Under the pieces are notes generated by a model that searched no databases, was not told the DNA's origin, and was given only the letters and a program-made list of their open reading frames with translations. DNA of 64,000 bases from Lachnospiraceae bacterium (GTDB lineage Bacteria; Bacillota; Clostridia; Lachnospirales; Lachnospiraceae), in contig JAKSRS010000004.1 of assembly GCA_024403515.1 (NCBI GenBank), positions 1 to 64,000 of the forward strand. The letters run 5' to 3'. A program made the position numbers and the translations under genes. Positions 1 to 8,157 of this stretch are shown in pieces. Position 1 is the first letter of the stretch. The number at the start of each line of letters is the position of its first letter.

Positions 1-170
1 GCGATGCCAAGGTGTGACATCCCGATTTCATATACGTCAGGAAAGCACATGGCAAACCTGACGTCCACTTTATTCTTATCTTTAATAACTGAGTTAATTT
101 CATGACCGATATAACGCTCGGGTTTATCAATCGATAATAATACTTCTTCTGATAAAGCTGTTTCTACCAT
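1..170 (-). CDS. B12-binding-type radical SAM protein, N-terminal fragment (runs off left edge)
   Basis: The first 56 codons of a gene that continues beyond the left edge. The ATG at 168-170 is preceded by AGAGG, and it lies 13 nt after hisIE, so it is probably co-transcribed with the histidine operon. The visible protein contains RYIGHEINSV and a CFPDVYEIGMSHLGI stretch, which I associate with the start of the clostridial TIGR03960-type radical SAM proteins. The radical SAM cysteine motif would lie outside the window, so the family call rests on the N-terminus only. Its biological role is not known to me. Confidence 0.6.
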   Translation of the reverse strand, partial: MVETALSEEVLLSIDKPERYIGHEINSVIKDKNKVDVRFAMCFPDVYEIGMSHLGI

Positions 171-183
171 TTATACCTCTTAA

Positions 184-1437
184 TTATCTGTTTGCGAGCT
201 CTATCATAATCTCTTCCCATGTAACGCCTTTTTCAACCATAAGAACCATTACATGATAAAGGAAATCTGATATCTCGTATTTGATTTCATTAGGGTTAGG
301 ATTCTTGGCAGCAATAACAATCTCGGTAGCTTCTTCACCGCATTTTTTAAGAATTTTGTCAACTCCCTTATCAAAAAGATAGTTTGTATATGAACCTTCC
401 TTGGGATTTACTTTACGGTCTGCAATTACATCATAAACATCCGCAAGTACATCAAAAGGATTCTTTTCATCAAATTCATATCCTATAATTTCATTAAAGA
501 AGCAGGAATAAGAACCGGTATGACAAGCTGCGCCAATCTGCTCAACCTTAGCTAATAAAGTGTCTGCATCACAGTCATAATGAAGGGATTTTACGTACTG
601 ATAGTGGCCACTTGTTTCACCCTTAAGCCACTGTTCATTACGGCTTCTTGAATAGTAATGCATCATTCTTGAACGAACAGTATCATTATAAGCCTCTTCG
701 TTCATATATGCCATCATTAATACTTCATTTGTTTTGTAATCCTGAACTATACAGGGAATAAGTCCATTTTCATTTAACTTAAACTCGCTAAATGAAGTAA
801 GCTTAATTCCGCAAAGATCACGAATATTAGCATATTCAGTATAATTGTCACTAATTATCGGTCCGGTAACACCAACAAATCTTTCATCTTTAACGTATTC
901 AATAAGCTTATCTAAAGATACGTCAGAAAGTGAAATAATAGCCTTGTTACCATTAAGTTCTTCAGCTGAAAGTTCAATTGAAGGATCAACGATTAAAACA
1001 TAAGATACATAATCGTTGATTAATGATTTATTGTCAATATATTCTTCTTTGGACTTAATGCAAGCAATGATTTTATCTTTGCCAAACTTTTTGGATACTT
1101 CTTCAGTTATTTCAACGTTTGACAAAAGTGAGTAATTTAAGCAGGCCTGCTTACAGCCGGCATATAAAAGCTTTTTAATATCTTCCATACGTTTAACATT
1201 TCCAGCACCAATTACGGGAACTTTCACGTATTTACAGATATCTTTGATTACATCTAAAGCCTTTTCATGTTCTTCATCTCCTTTAGACAAATCAAATACA
1301 ATTATCTCATCGCATAAAGCATCTGAAAATTTTACTGCTTCTAAAACAGCATCAGGGTTAATAACAGTCAAATCCGTAAAACTTTTAACTGCCGCCCCAT
1401 CTTTTAAATATATACAGGGAATCAACTTTTTAGTCAT
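184..1437 (-). CDS. hisIE: HisIE (phosphoribosyl-AMP cyclohydrolase / phosphoribosyl-ATP pyrophosphatase) with N-terminal degenerate HisF-like domain
   Basis: Cytoplasmic enzyme for histidine steps 2 and 3. At 417 aa it is about twice the usual HisIE length. Residues 1-215 resemble a HisA/HisF TIM barrel (starts IPCIYLKDG). Residues about 218-325 are HisI, with [14 protein letters not shown] at 288-292, and Cys305 and Cys312. Residues about 326-417 are HisE, with [12 protein letters not shown]. In the barrel, the catalytic aspartates of HisF are replaced: IPCLD reads IPCIY (Tyr10) and AID reads CIK (Lys128). The domain is therefore unlikely to be a cyclase. It is the last his gene here, 12 nt after hisB. 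No separate hisA, hisF or hisH is present in the window. RBS AAGGA lies upstream of the ATG. Confidence 0.9.
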   Translation of the reverse strand: MTKKLIPCIYLKDGAAVKSFTDLTVINPDAVLEAVKFSDALCDEIIVFDLSKGDEEHEKALDVIKDICKYVKVPVIGAGNVKRMEDIKKLLYAGCKQACLNYSLLSNVEITEEVSKKFGKDKIIACIKSKEEYIDNKSLINDYVSYVLIVDPSIELSAEELNGNKAIISLSDVSLDKLIEYVKDERFVGVTGPIISDNYTEYANIRDLCGIKLTSFSEFKLNENGLIPCIVQDYKTNEVLMMAYMNEEAYNDTVRSRMMHYYSRSRNEQWLKGETSGHYQYVKSLHYDCDADTLLAKVEQIGAACHTGSYSCFFNEIIGYEFDEKNPFDVLADVYDVIADRKVNPKEGSYTNYLFDKGVDKILKKCGEEATEIVIAAKNPNPNEIKYEISDFLYHVMVLMVEKGVTWEEIMIELANR

Positions 1438-1449
1438 AATTAATATCCT

Positions 1450-2037
1450 TTATAATGTTCCTTTTGTTGAAGGTACATCTACACAGCGAGGGTCAATAGA
1501 TGTAGCTTCGTCGAGTGCCTTGGCAAATGCCTTAAACATTGCTTCACATTTGTGATGATCATTGATTCCATCTAATAATTTAATATGAAGATTCATACCG
1601 GCACTGTATGAAATAGCATAGAAAAACTCTCTAATTGTCTGTGTTTCCAAATATCCGATTCTTTCGGTTTCGAAATCACATTCATACGAAAAATAAGGTC
1701 TTCCACACAAATCAATTGCACACAATACAAGTGTTTCATCCATTGGCAAAAGAAAGCTTCCGTATCTTTTAATGCCCACTTTACTTCCTAAAGCTTCTTT
1801 AATTGCAATACCTAAAACAATACCTAAATCTTCAACTGTATGATGTGTATCAACATTTAAGTCACCGGTAGTTTTAACTTTAAGATCAAAATATCCATGA
1901 CGTGAAAATCCTTCAAGCATGTGATCCATAAAACCTATACCTGTATCGATATTAGAAACACCGGTTCCATCAATATCAAGCTGTAGTGAAATATTTGTTT
2001 CGTTAGTCTTTCTTTCAATTAACTTGCAACGTGACAT
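1450..2037 (-). CDS. hisB: Imidazoleglycerol-phosphate dehydratase
   Basis: Dehydrates imidazole glycerol phosphate to imidazole acetol phosphate in histidine synthesis. At 195 aa it is the monofunctional IGPD form without a histidinol-phosphatase domain. Family metal-binding motifs are visible: GFMDHMLEGFSRHG, HHTVEDLGI and DHHKCEAMFKA. I chose the ATG at 2035-2037 (MSRCKLIERK) because AGAGGG lies 7 nt upstream. The TTG two codons earlier would overlap that spacing. It lies 12 nt after hisD and 12 nt before hisIE. Confidence 0.95.
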   Translation of the reverse strand: MSRCKLIERKTNETNISLQLDIDGTGVSNIDTGIGFMDHMLEGFSRHGYFDLKVKTTGDLNVDTHHTVEDLGIVLGIAIKEALGSKVGIKRYGSFLLPMDETLVLCAIDLCGRPYFSYECDFETERIGYLETQTIREFFYAISYSAGMNLHIKLLDGINDHHKCEAMFKAFAKALDEATSIDPRCVDVPSTKGTL

Positions 2038-2049
2038 AAACAATCCCTC

Positions 2050-3339
2050 TTATTCGAATCTAACAGCAATTGAATTCGCGTGAGCTGTTAAACCTTCGTT
2101 TTTAGCAAATAATTCGATTTTATCGTGAACTTTTTCAAGTCCCTCTCTAGAATAACATATAATGCTGGATTTTTTTACAAAATCATCAACATTTAAGGGT
2201 GAGAAAAATCTGCTGGTACCATTAGTAGGAATAATGTGGTTAGGTCCTGCGAAATAATCTCCTAAAGGTTCTGATGAATATTCTCCAAGGAATATTGCAC
2301 CTGCATTCTTAACCTTTGTCATTGTCTGGAAAGGATCTTTTGTAAGAATTTCAAGGTGTTCGCTGGCAATGGAGTTTACTGCGTCAATTGCATCATCCAT
2401 ATTATCAGCAAGAAGAATATATCCAAAGTTTTCCAAAGATGCATTAATTATATCTTTTCTTTCAAGTACATTGGTAAATCCTTCAACTTCTTTGGATACA
2501 TTATTAGCAAGTTCTTCACTTGTTGTAATTAAAATAGCTGAAGCCATTTCATCGTGCTCAGCCTGTGAGAGTAAATCTGCAGCCACATATCTGGGATTGG
2601 CTGTTTCATCAGCAAGTACAACAATTTCAGAAGGGCCGGCAAGTGAATCAATACCTACATTTCCATAAACTGCTTTCTTGGCAAGGGCAACGAAAATATT
2701 TCCGGGTCCTGTAATCTTATCAACCTTAGGAATGCTTTCAGTGCCATATGCCAAAGCTGCAATAGCCTGAGCACCACCAACCTTATAGATTTCGTCTACT
2801 CCGGCGATATCAGCTGATACCAAAGTTCCGGGATTTACTTTTCCATCCTTGCCGGGAGGAGTTACCATTACTATTCTTTCAACTCCTGCAACCTTAGCAG
2901 GAATAATATTCATTAGAACACTTGAAGGATATGCAGCTTTTCCTCCGGGTACATAAGTACCGGCAATTTCAATAGGAGTAAATCTCTGTCCTAAAATTGA
3001 ACCATCAGGCTTAGTATCAATCCATGAATTTCTAAGCTGCTTTCTGTGATAGTCGGCAATGTTTTCTTTTGCCGCCTTCATAACTTCTATATATTCGGGA
3101 TCAATCTCCTTATAAGCTGCATCAATTTCTTCCCTGGTTACTTTAATATTCAATTCGTTTAAATCAAACTTATCAAACTTTTTAGTATATTCAAAAATAG
3201 CCTTATCGCCATTTTTCTTAACATCATCAAGAATCTGTGCAACAGTTTCCTCATACTGGGTATAGTTACCTGTGCTTCTCTTTAACAGATTTTTGAGAAT
3301 ATCTTTTTTACATTCTTCTGTCAGTTTTACAATTCTCAT
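2050..3339 (-). CDS. hisD: Histidinol dehydrogenase
   Basis: Catalyses the last two steps of histidine synthesis, NAD-dependent oxidation of histidinol to histidine. The 429-aa length is typical. The sequence shows the zinc-ligand region (LSQAEHDEMASA), the general-base pair in SEHLEI, a GPGNIFVALAK segment and C-terminal GPNHIIPT. The ATG at 3339 has AGGAG at a 6-nt spacing. It is the third gene of the operon, 16 nt after hisG. Confidence 0.96.
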   Translation of the reverse strand: MRIVKLTEECKKDILKNLLKRSTGNYTQYEETVAQILDDVKKNGDKAIFEYTKKFDKFDLNELNIKVTREEIDAAYKEIDPEYIEVMKAAKENIADYHRKQLRNSWIDTKPDGSILGQRFTPIEIAGTYVPGGKAAYPSSVLMNIIPAKVAGVERIVMVTPPGKDGKVNPGTLVSADIAGVDEIYKVGGAQAIAALAYGTESIPKVDKITGPGNIFVALAKKAVYGNVGIDSLAGPSEIVVLADETANPRYVAADLLSQAEHDEMASAILITTSEELANNVSKEVEGFTNVLERKDIINASLENFGYILLADNMDDAIDAVNSIASEHLEILTKDPFQTMTKVKNAGAIFLGEYSSEPLGDYFAGPNHIIPTNGTSRFFSPLNVDDFVKKSSIICYSREGLEKVHDKIELFAKNEGLTAHANSIAVRFE

Positions 3340-3355
3340 TTCAATCTCCTGAATT

Positions 3356-4009
3356 TTATAATACTTCCTTTAAACGGGAAATAATGTCATTAATACGTTT
3401 AGATTCCATCTGCATTGAAACCTGATTTACTATCATACGTGCAGATAAAGGACAAACCTCTTCTAAAACTTCTAGACCGTTCTCTCTAAGCGTTGAACCG
3501 GTTTCTACGATATCTACAATAACGTCAGAAAGTCCTACAATGGGACCTAATTCAACAGAACCGTTTAATTTAATAATATCGACGGTCTGATGCTTTACAT
3601 TATAAAAATAGTCCTTGGCAATAACCGGATACTTAGTTGCAACACGAATCATTTCATGATGCATAAGTCTTTCACGAGCTTCTTTGGGACCGCAAACGCA
3701 CATACGGCATTTGCCAAAACCAAGGTCTAATACTTCGTAAGCTCTACGGCCTTCTTCAATAATAGTATCTGAACCAACAACACCAATATCAGCTGCGCCA
3801 TATTCAACGTATGTCGGAACATCAGGACCCTTTGCAAGAAAGAACTTAAGTTTAAGTTCTTCATTAACAAATATAAGTTTACGAGTATCTTTATCGTTCA
3901 TCTCCTCACAGGTAATGCCGATTTTTTCCATCAATTCAAGTGTCTTTTTAGCAAGTCTTCCTTTGCCAAGAGCAAAGGTTAGATATCTGTTTTCATTATC
4001 ATTACTCAT
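3356..4009 (-). CDS. hisG: ATP phosphoribosyltransferase, short form
   Basis: First committed step of histidine synthesis, joining ATP and PRPP. At 217 aa it is the short HisG type, which lacks the C-terminal feedback domain and in known systems works as a hetero-octamer with HisZ. The start reads YLTFALGKGRLAK and the PRPP loop region is DVIVDIVETGSTLRENGL. The gene overlaps the end of hisZ by 8 nt, in line with coupled translation of complex partners. Confidence 0.95.
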   Translation of the reverse strand: MSNDNENRYLTFALGKGRLAKKTLELMEKIGITCEEMNDKDTRKLIFVNEELKLKFFLAKGPDVPTYVEYGAADIGVVGSDTIIEEGRRAYEVLDLGFGKCRMCVCGPKEARERLMHHEMIRVATKYPVIAKDYFYNVKHQTVDIIKLNGSVELGPIVGLSDVIVDIVETGSTLRENGLEVLEEVCPLSARMIVNQVSMQMESKRINDIISRLKEVL

Positions 4010-5108
4010 GGATTAGTTTAACCGCCTTTCCTTCTTTTCTCATTTCAGATGCCTCTTTAATCTTGTCACAAAGATTAGAATCATTGTAATAAAGACTAAT
4101 TGCAGCTTCTCTGGTTTTAACAGAAATTCCCTGTTCTCTTAAAGCCAAAAGAAGGTCATCGATTACAACCATAAATCCGATAGCCGGTTTAGGATTTCCA
4201 AATGATTCAAGTAAACGGTCATATCTTCCACCCTTAACCAATACATCACCGATACCGTATGTATAAGCCTTAAAAATGATACCTGTATAGTAGTTATACT
4301 TACTTAAAATACCAAGGTCAAAAGAAACATAAGACTCATCACCATAAGCTTTTAAGATTTCATAAATCTTTGTAAGTCTGTCAAGTGCAGCTAAAGATCT
4401 TTGGTTCTTAATGCTGGGCTTAAGTCCTTCAATGACAGATATATCACCAAACAATTCACCTGTTTTAAGTAAAAGGTTCTTTCTGTCCTCATCAAGATTT
4501 AATGAATTAATCATTTCACCGGCTCTAAAGAAATTCTTAGAAGAAATAAGCTCTCTTAACTCTCTTTCATCTTCTTCATTAATACCGGCTTCTTCGCAAA
4601 GACCCTTAAAATAATCCATCTGACCTACAACAAGTAAAAACTTAGTAAGTCCGGAAGCCTTAAGAGTATCTATAACAAGATGAATCATCTCAGCATCAGC
4701 TGCTATAGAATCATCATTCATAAGCTCACATCCAATCTGAGTGACTTCTTTAAGTTTTCCCTGTAAAGAATGGTTATTAATAAATGTGTTCCCGGAATAT
4801 GTAAGTCTGATGGGATTTTTTTCATCCGAAAAATATTTTGAAACACATCTTGCAATTGAAGGTGTAAAGTCAGGTCTTAATACAAGCGTATCTCCATCTT
4901 TATCAAAGAACTTATAAAGTTCTCTTGAAGGAGTTGTACCAATTTCCTTGGAAAAGACATCAAAGTATTCAAATGTAGGTGTCTGAATATCTTCATATCC
5001 ATATGAATAAATTGTAGATTTTACTATATTCTCAACAGATAATTTGCGTTTTTCTTCATCACCGTATATGTCTCGAACACCGTCAGGTGTATGTACATTC
5101 TGTTTCAT
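4002..5108 (-). CDS. hisZ: ATP phosphoribosyltransferase regulatory subunit
   Basis: A histidyl-tRNA-synthetase-like protein without aminoacylation function that activates short HisG and carries its histidine feedback. Class II synthetase landmarks are visible (TPTFEYFDVFSKE, LVLRPDFTPSIARC, VLVKGGRYDRLLESFG). The 368-aa length and the adjacent hisG argue for HisZ, not HisS. It is the first gene of the operon. The ATG at 5106-5108 has only a weak local SD. A strong AAAGGAGG sits at 5158-5165 with a hairpin between. No in-frame start exists upstream because a stop codon lies six codons before the ATG. Confidence 0.93.
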   Translation of the reverse strand: MKQNVHTPDGVRDIYGDEEKRKLSVENIVKSTIYSYGYEDIQTPTFEYFDVFSKEIGTTPSRELYKFFDKDGDTLVLRPDFTPSIARCVSKYFSDEKNPIRLTYSGNTFINNHSLQGKLKEVTQIGCELMNDDSIAADAEMIHLVIDTLKASGLTKFLLVVGQMDYFKGLCEEAGINEEDERELRELISSKNFFRAGEMINSLNLDEDRKNLLLKTGELFGDISVIEGLKPSIKNQRSLAALDRLTKIYEILKAYGDESYVSFDLGILSKYNYYTGIIFKAYTYGIGDVLVKGGRYDRLLESFGNPKPAIGFMVVIDDLLLALREQGISVKTREAAISLYYNDSNLCDKIKEASEMRKEGKAVKLIHE

Positions 5109-5117
5109 ATCTCGCTT

Positions 5118-5165
5118 GTAGCATTAGATTAATCATTTGAATAATCGATGCTACTTTCCTCCTTT
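5118..5165 (-). promoter_or_regulatory. SD, stem-loop and start arrangement in the hisZ leader
   Basis: AAAGGAGG at 5158-5165 is followed by a perfect 7-bp inverted repeat, GTAGCAT (5148-5154) and ATGCTAC (5118-5124), with a further 5-bp inner helix (GATTA/TAATC). If the hairpin folds, the SD is brought from about 50 nt to about 12 nt from the hisZ ATG. This could set translation efficiency or be a control point. It was folded by eye only. Confidence 0.45.
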
Positions 5166-5181
5166 AAAATCCAAATGCACT

Positions 5182-5202
5182 TTACCGTGGTAACGTGCTA
5201 CC
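5182..5202 (-). promoter_or_regulatory. Overlapping palindromes at the start of the his transcript
   Basis: Two overlapping dyads lie just downstream of the his -10 box: near-perfect GGTAGCACGTTACC (5189-5202) and perfect TTACCACGGTAA (5182-5193). Their place at about +1 to +25 fits a repressor operator. The regulator is unknown to me and none is encoded nearby. Confidence 0.4.
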
Positions 5203-5207
5203 TTATT

Positions 5208-5236
5208 ATCATAGTAGCACAACGCATTATTGTCAA
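5208..5236 (-). promoter_or_regulatory. Sigma-A promoter of the hisZ-hisG-hisD-hisB-hisIE operon
   Basis: TTGACA (5231-5236), a 17-bp spacer and TATGAT (5208-5213), close to consensus. It lies in the gap between recU and hisZ and gives a leader of about 95 nt. Confidence 0.8.
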
Positions 5237-5259
5237 TAAATGTTAGAAAATTAGAAAAA

Positions 5260-5793
5260 TTATTCACTTTCAGCCAATTCTTTAGCAATCATATCTAAAT
5301 AAGGCACAAATACGCCTGATTTTTGGTTTAAAAAGTGTTCCTCTTTAAGTTCATCGAACCTGAAGCTTTTACGACCACCGTTCTTGGCACGGTCGACAAA
5401 TACCTTCATTTCTTCAATTGGCATGTAATAAAACAAATCTTTTTTGGAATAATAAATAAGAAAGAAAGCAATTCCCTTTTGATGTTTGAACTGCTCCATA
5501 AATTCAACCTGATGATCATGGATATTCTGAAGATTAAATGTATCCGTTGCACTTTCTTTGGCATCAAAGCATACCGGTACTCCCTGAACGGCACCAATAT
5601 AGTCAACGGTACTTTTCTGATCAAAATATGCCAGTGTTATATGATGTGTATTATGGTCAATTTCGATAGGCGTAATAGGGGTTGGAATCTTCTGGATTAA
5701 AGCCAGCCCCTTATCCTTGTATTTTTCATTTGTTCGATTAATCAGTTCCTCTAGCGCTGATCCTCTTAGTCCTCTGGTTTTCCAAGTAGGCAT
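5260..5793 (-). CDS. recU: Holliday junction resolvase RecU
   Basis: Endonuclease that cuts Holliday junctions in Firmicutes, working with RuvAB (ruvAB are at 30334-31947 here). Visible family features are LEELINRTNEKY near the N-terminus, the catalytic segment VDYIGAVQGVPVCFDAKES at 63-81, and NIHDHQVEFMEQ. Compared with Bacillus RecU, catalytic Asp88 matches Asp64 and Lys103 matches Lys79, while the position of Glu101 is Asp77, a conservative change. The 177-aa length is slightly short for the family. RBS GGGG lies 7 nt before the ATG. It is the last gene of the run from the rsuA-type gene downward. Confidence 0.88.
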   Translation of the reverse strand: MPTWKTRGLRGSALEELINRTNEKYKDKGLALIQKIPTPITPIEIDHNTHHITLAYFDQKSTVDYIGAVQGVPVCFDAKESATDTFNLQNIHDHQVEFMEQFKHQKGIAFFLIYYSKKDLFYYMPIEEMKVFVDRAKNGGRKSFRFDELKEEHFLNQKSGVFVPYLDMIAKELAESE

Positions 5794-5815
5794 AAATAAA
5801 CCCCGTTTACATTCT

Positions 5816-6796
5816 TTATTCTTCCATCAGTTTATCAATAATGGAAGGCATAGATATGGTAAGTTCTTTTTCTGACAAAGAATCATAGTTTTCCATTTTA
5901 GGAAACTTTAGCTTGTAAGCAAATAAAACCTGAGACTTTAAGCCAAACATTTTGGAAACCTTAGATTCATCATCTCTATACTTAGCTTCCCCTACAATAG
6001 GAAATCCAAGATTGTAAAGGCAACTGCGAATCTGATGTGATTTTCCGGTCACAAGAAGAACACTTAGTAAAGTAACATTAAGCTTCTTATTATATTTAAC
6101 CGGATAAAAATAAGTTTCAATTAAAGAAAAACCTTCTTTAGCAGTCTTAGATATTTCTACCCTATTGGTTTTTTCATCCTTTTTAAGATAAGAAATATCG
6201 TGTACTTCTTTATTAAAATGACCTTCAACTACTGTAAGGTAGTATTTATGTAAAGACCTGTCTTTAATCAAAGGATTGATTATATTTGCTCCAAATAAAC
6301 TTTTAGCAAAAATTAAAATACCTGCGGTATTTCTATCAAGCCTGTTACAAACCGACGGCTTAAACTTAGATAACTTCGAAGCATTAACTTCACCTTTATC
6401 CAAAAGATAACCAATCAGCCATTCATTGGCGCTAAGGTCACTCGGAGTACTTTTCTGAGACAATATGCCTGAAGGCTTATTGATAAAAAGAAGGTGTTCA
6501 TCTTCATAAACAATCTCAGGGCTTTTATACTTAATAAATGCTTTGGTGAATTCTTCAGTATCGACTTTAACAGCCTTGCTAAACCCATCTATAGTATCAT
6601 CCGAAAGATATAATCTTACTATATCGTTTTCAAATACTTTTTCTTTACCTGTAAGTTTCTTGTTATCATTTAAAACAATGTTCTTTTTCCTAAACATCTT
6701 ATAAAAGAAACTTGTAGGCGCAAGAGGAAGAATTCTTTGAAGATATTTAATTATTGTCTGTCCTTCATCGACCTTTTCAATAACAAACTGTCTCAT
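5816..6796 (-). CDS. RluC/RluD-family pseudouridine synthase
   Basis: Converts specific uridines, probably in 23S rRNA, to pseudouridine. An S4-like N-terminal domain (about 1-75) precedes the catalytic domain. The active-site motif NRLDRNTAG is present with Asp154 as the expected nucleophile, and KSHQIRSCLYNLGFPIVGEAKY follows the family C-terminal pattern. At 326 aa it fits the RluA/RluD family. The exact target uridine cannot be read from the sequence. It lies 22 nt before recU and 15 nt after the membrane-protein gene. Confidence 0.88.
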   Translation of the reverse strand: MRQFVIEKVDEGQTIIKYLQRILPLAPTSFFYKMFRKKNIVLNDNKKLTGKEKVFENDIVRLYLSDDTIDGFSKAVKVDTEEFTKAFIKYKSPEIVYEDEHLLFINKPSGILSQKSTPSDLSANEWLIGYLLDKGEVNASKLSKFKPSVCNRLDRNTAGILIFAKSLFGANIINPLIKDRSLHKYYLTVVEGHFNKEVHDISYLKKDEKTNRVEISKTAKEGFSLIETYFYPVKYNKKLNVTLLSVLLVTGKSHQIRSCLYNLGFPIVGEAKYRDDESKVSKMFGLKSQVLFAYKLKFPKMENYDSLSEKELTISMPSIIDKLMEE

Positions 6797-6811
6797 AAAT
6801 TCACCGAAAGA

Positions 6812-7369
6812 TTAAATAGATACACTTAAGATATTATCAGCAATAACAGTAGGCATTTCTTCTATACCACCATCATTAAGTTGCTTAGCTCTTTCAATAA
6901 ACTTGTCAGAATCAATAAAAATCTTAACTGTTACATTCTCAACAGATATATTTCTAAGAACCTGCTCAACATGAGCTTTGGCTTCATTTTCATTTAACTT
7001 TTCATCTTCAGAAAGAAAAACAAGACTGTCTTTACCATATACTACAGCACTGAATGCAAAACTTGATTTGTATGCTGTCATGTATAAATCATAAAAATTA
7101 ACAGTAACATTATTAGAAATAAGTTTTTCATGAAGTTCTTCACTGCAGCCTTTGGCCTTAGAAAATAAAACAGTTGATACTGCAAACTTGGCCATCGGAA
7201 GAACACCTAAAATTGCAACAAAGGTTAAAAGGTTTTTGTTGCTTCCTGTAGAAAAAATACCAATATAATATGTCGCAACACAAAGTGCTAACATTATTAA
7301 TGTCTTGGCCAACTCAATTTTTCTCTGATTTTTAATATAGCCAAACTGACCTTTTAAAGTACGTTTCAT
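6812..7369 (-). CDS. Two-helix membrane protein of unknown function
   Basis: A 185-aa protein with a basic N-terminus, two hydrophobic helices (about 20-41 and 47-68) and a soluble C-terminal part of about 115 residues. That part probably faces the cytoplasm, by the positive-inside rule. No catalytic motif is recognised. It is sandwiched between an SDR gene (3 nt away) and the RluD-type gene (15 nt), so it is probably co-transcribed. I do not assign a function. Confidence 0.7.
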   Translation of the reverse strand: MKRTLKGQFGYIKNQRKIELAKTLIMLALCVATYYIGIFSTGSNKNLLTFVAILGVLPMAKFAVSTVLFSKAKGCSEELHEKLISNNVTVNFYDLYMTAYKSSFAFSAVVYGKDSLVFLSEDEKLNENEAKAHVEQVLRNISVENVTVKIFIDSDKFIERAKQLNDGGIEEMPTVIADNILSVSI

Positions 7370-7372
7370 AAT

Positions 7373-8155
7373 TTATTCTCCAAAATTTTTTAGTAATCTC
7401 ATAAGTGTAAGTATAATATCATGTGGAACTATCTTACAGAAAAGTTCAAATAATTTCATGCTCAAAGAGTAAACACTCTTGCTTTTTCTATGGTATGAAT
7501 CAACAAATGCCTTCCAGACAACGTCATATGGATCACTTATGAATAGCTTTTTAAATGCAAAGTTTGAGTCATCTTTTCCATTCTTTGCAAGAGATAAAAA
7601 CTCGGTATCGACAGGCCCGGGGCAAACTGCTGTAACGCTAATATTTCTATCCATAAGTTCGCAGTTAAGGCTTTTAGAAAAACTGAGCACAAAAGCTTTT
7701 GAAGCAGCATAAACGCTAAATCCAATCTGAGGAACGAAGGCTGCACTCGAAGCAAACTGAATAATTCTTCCGTTATTAGAAATATAAGGAAGACAAAGCT
7801 TGGTTGTAGCAACTAATGCTTCGCAGTTTAACCTTACCATCTTAGTCTGATCATCCTTATCAGCCGATATAAAGTCACCCATATATCCGCAGCCCGAAGC
7901 ATTTATAAGCATTTTAATATTGGGCTTAACCATTTCAAGTTCAAGTTCGAGAATTGACAAATCACTTTCTTTGGTCAAATCAAGAGGAAGAATATATGTC
8001 TTATGCTTCATATTCTCAGAAACCTCAATAAGACGTTCTTTTCTTCTTGAAATAAGCCAGATTTCATCTATTTTATTGTCATACAAATCATCTGCAAGAT
8101 AGGCACATTCGCGTCCCATACCTGAAGATGCACCGGTTATCAAAACAATATTCAT
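7373..8155 (-). CDS. Short-chain dehydrogenase/reductase
   Basis: Rossmann-fold NAD(P)-dependent oxidoreductase of the classical SDR family, 260 aa. TGASSGMG at 7-14 is the glycine-rich cofactor loop. NASG and YAASK are the structural and catalytic motifs, and CPGPVDTEF follows the active site as in fatty-acyl or carbonyl reductases of the DltE/YqjQ type. The substrate is unknown. It starts 2 nt after the rsuA-type gene. Confidence 0.85.
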   Translation of the reverse strand: MNIVLITGASSGMGRECAYLADDLYDNKIDEIWLISRRKERLIEVSENMKHKTYILPLDLTKESDLSILELELEMVKPNIKMLINASGCGYMGDFISADKDDQTKMVRLNCEALVATTKLCLPYISNNGRIIQFASSAAFVPQIGFSVYAASKAFVLSFSKSLNCELMDRNISVTAVCPGPVDTEFLSLAKNGKDDSNFAFKKLFISDPYDVVWKAFVDSYHRKSKSVYSLSMKLFELFCKIVPHDIILTLMRLLKNFGE

Positions 8156-8157
8156 AT

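Noticed and set aside
5109..5207. T-box riboswitch in the hisZ leader
   Set aside because: GGTAGCACG looked T-box-like, but there is no proper T-box sequence, specifier stem or terminator; the leader is also too short.
5335..5700. 121-codon plus-strand frame
   Set aside because: Antisense to recU, which has clear motifs and an RBS.
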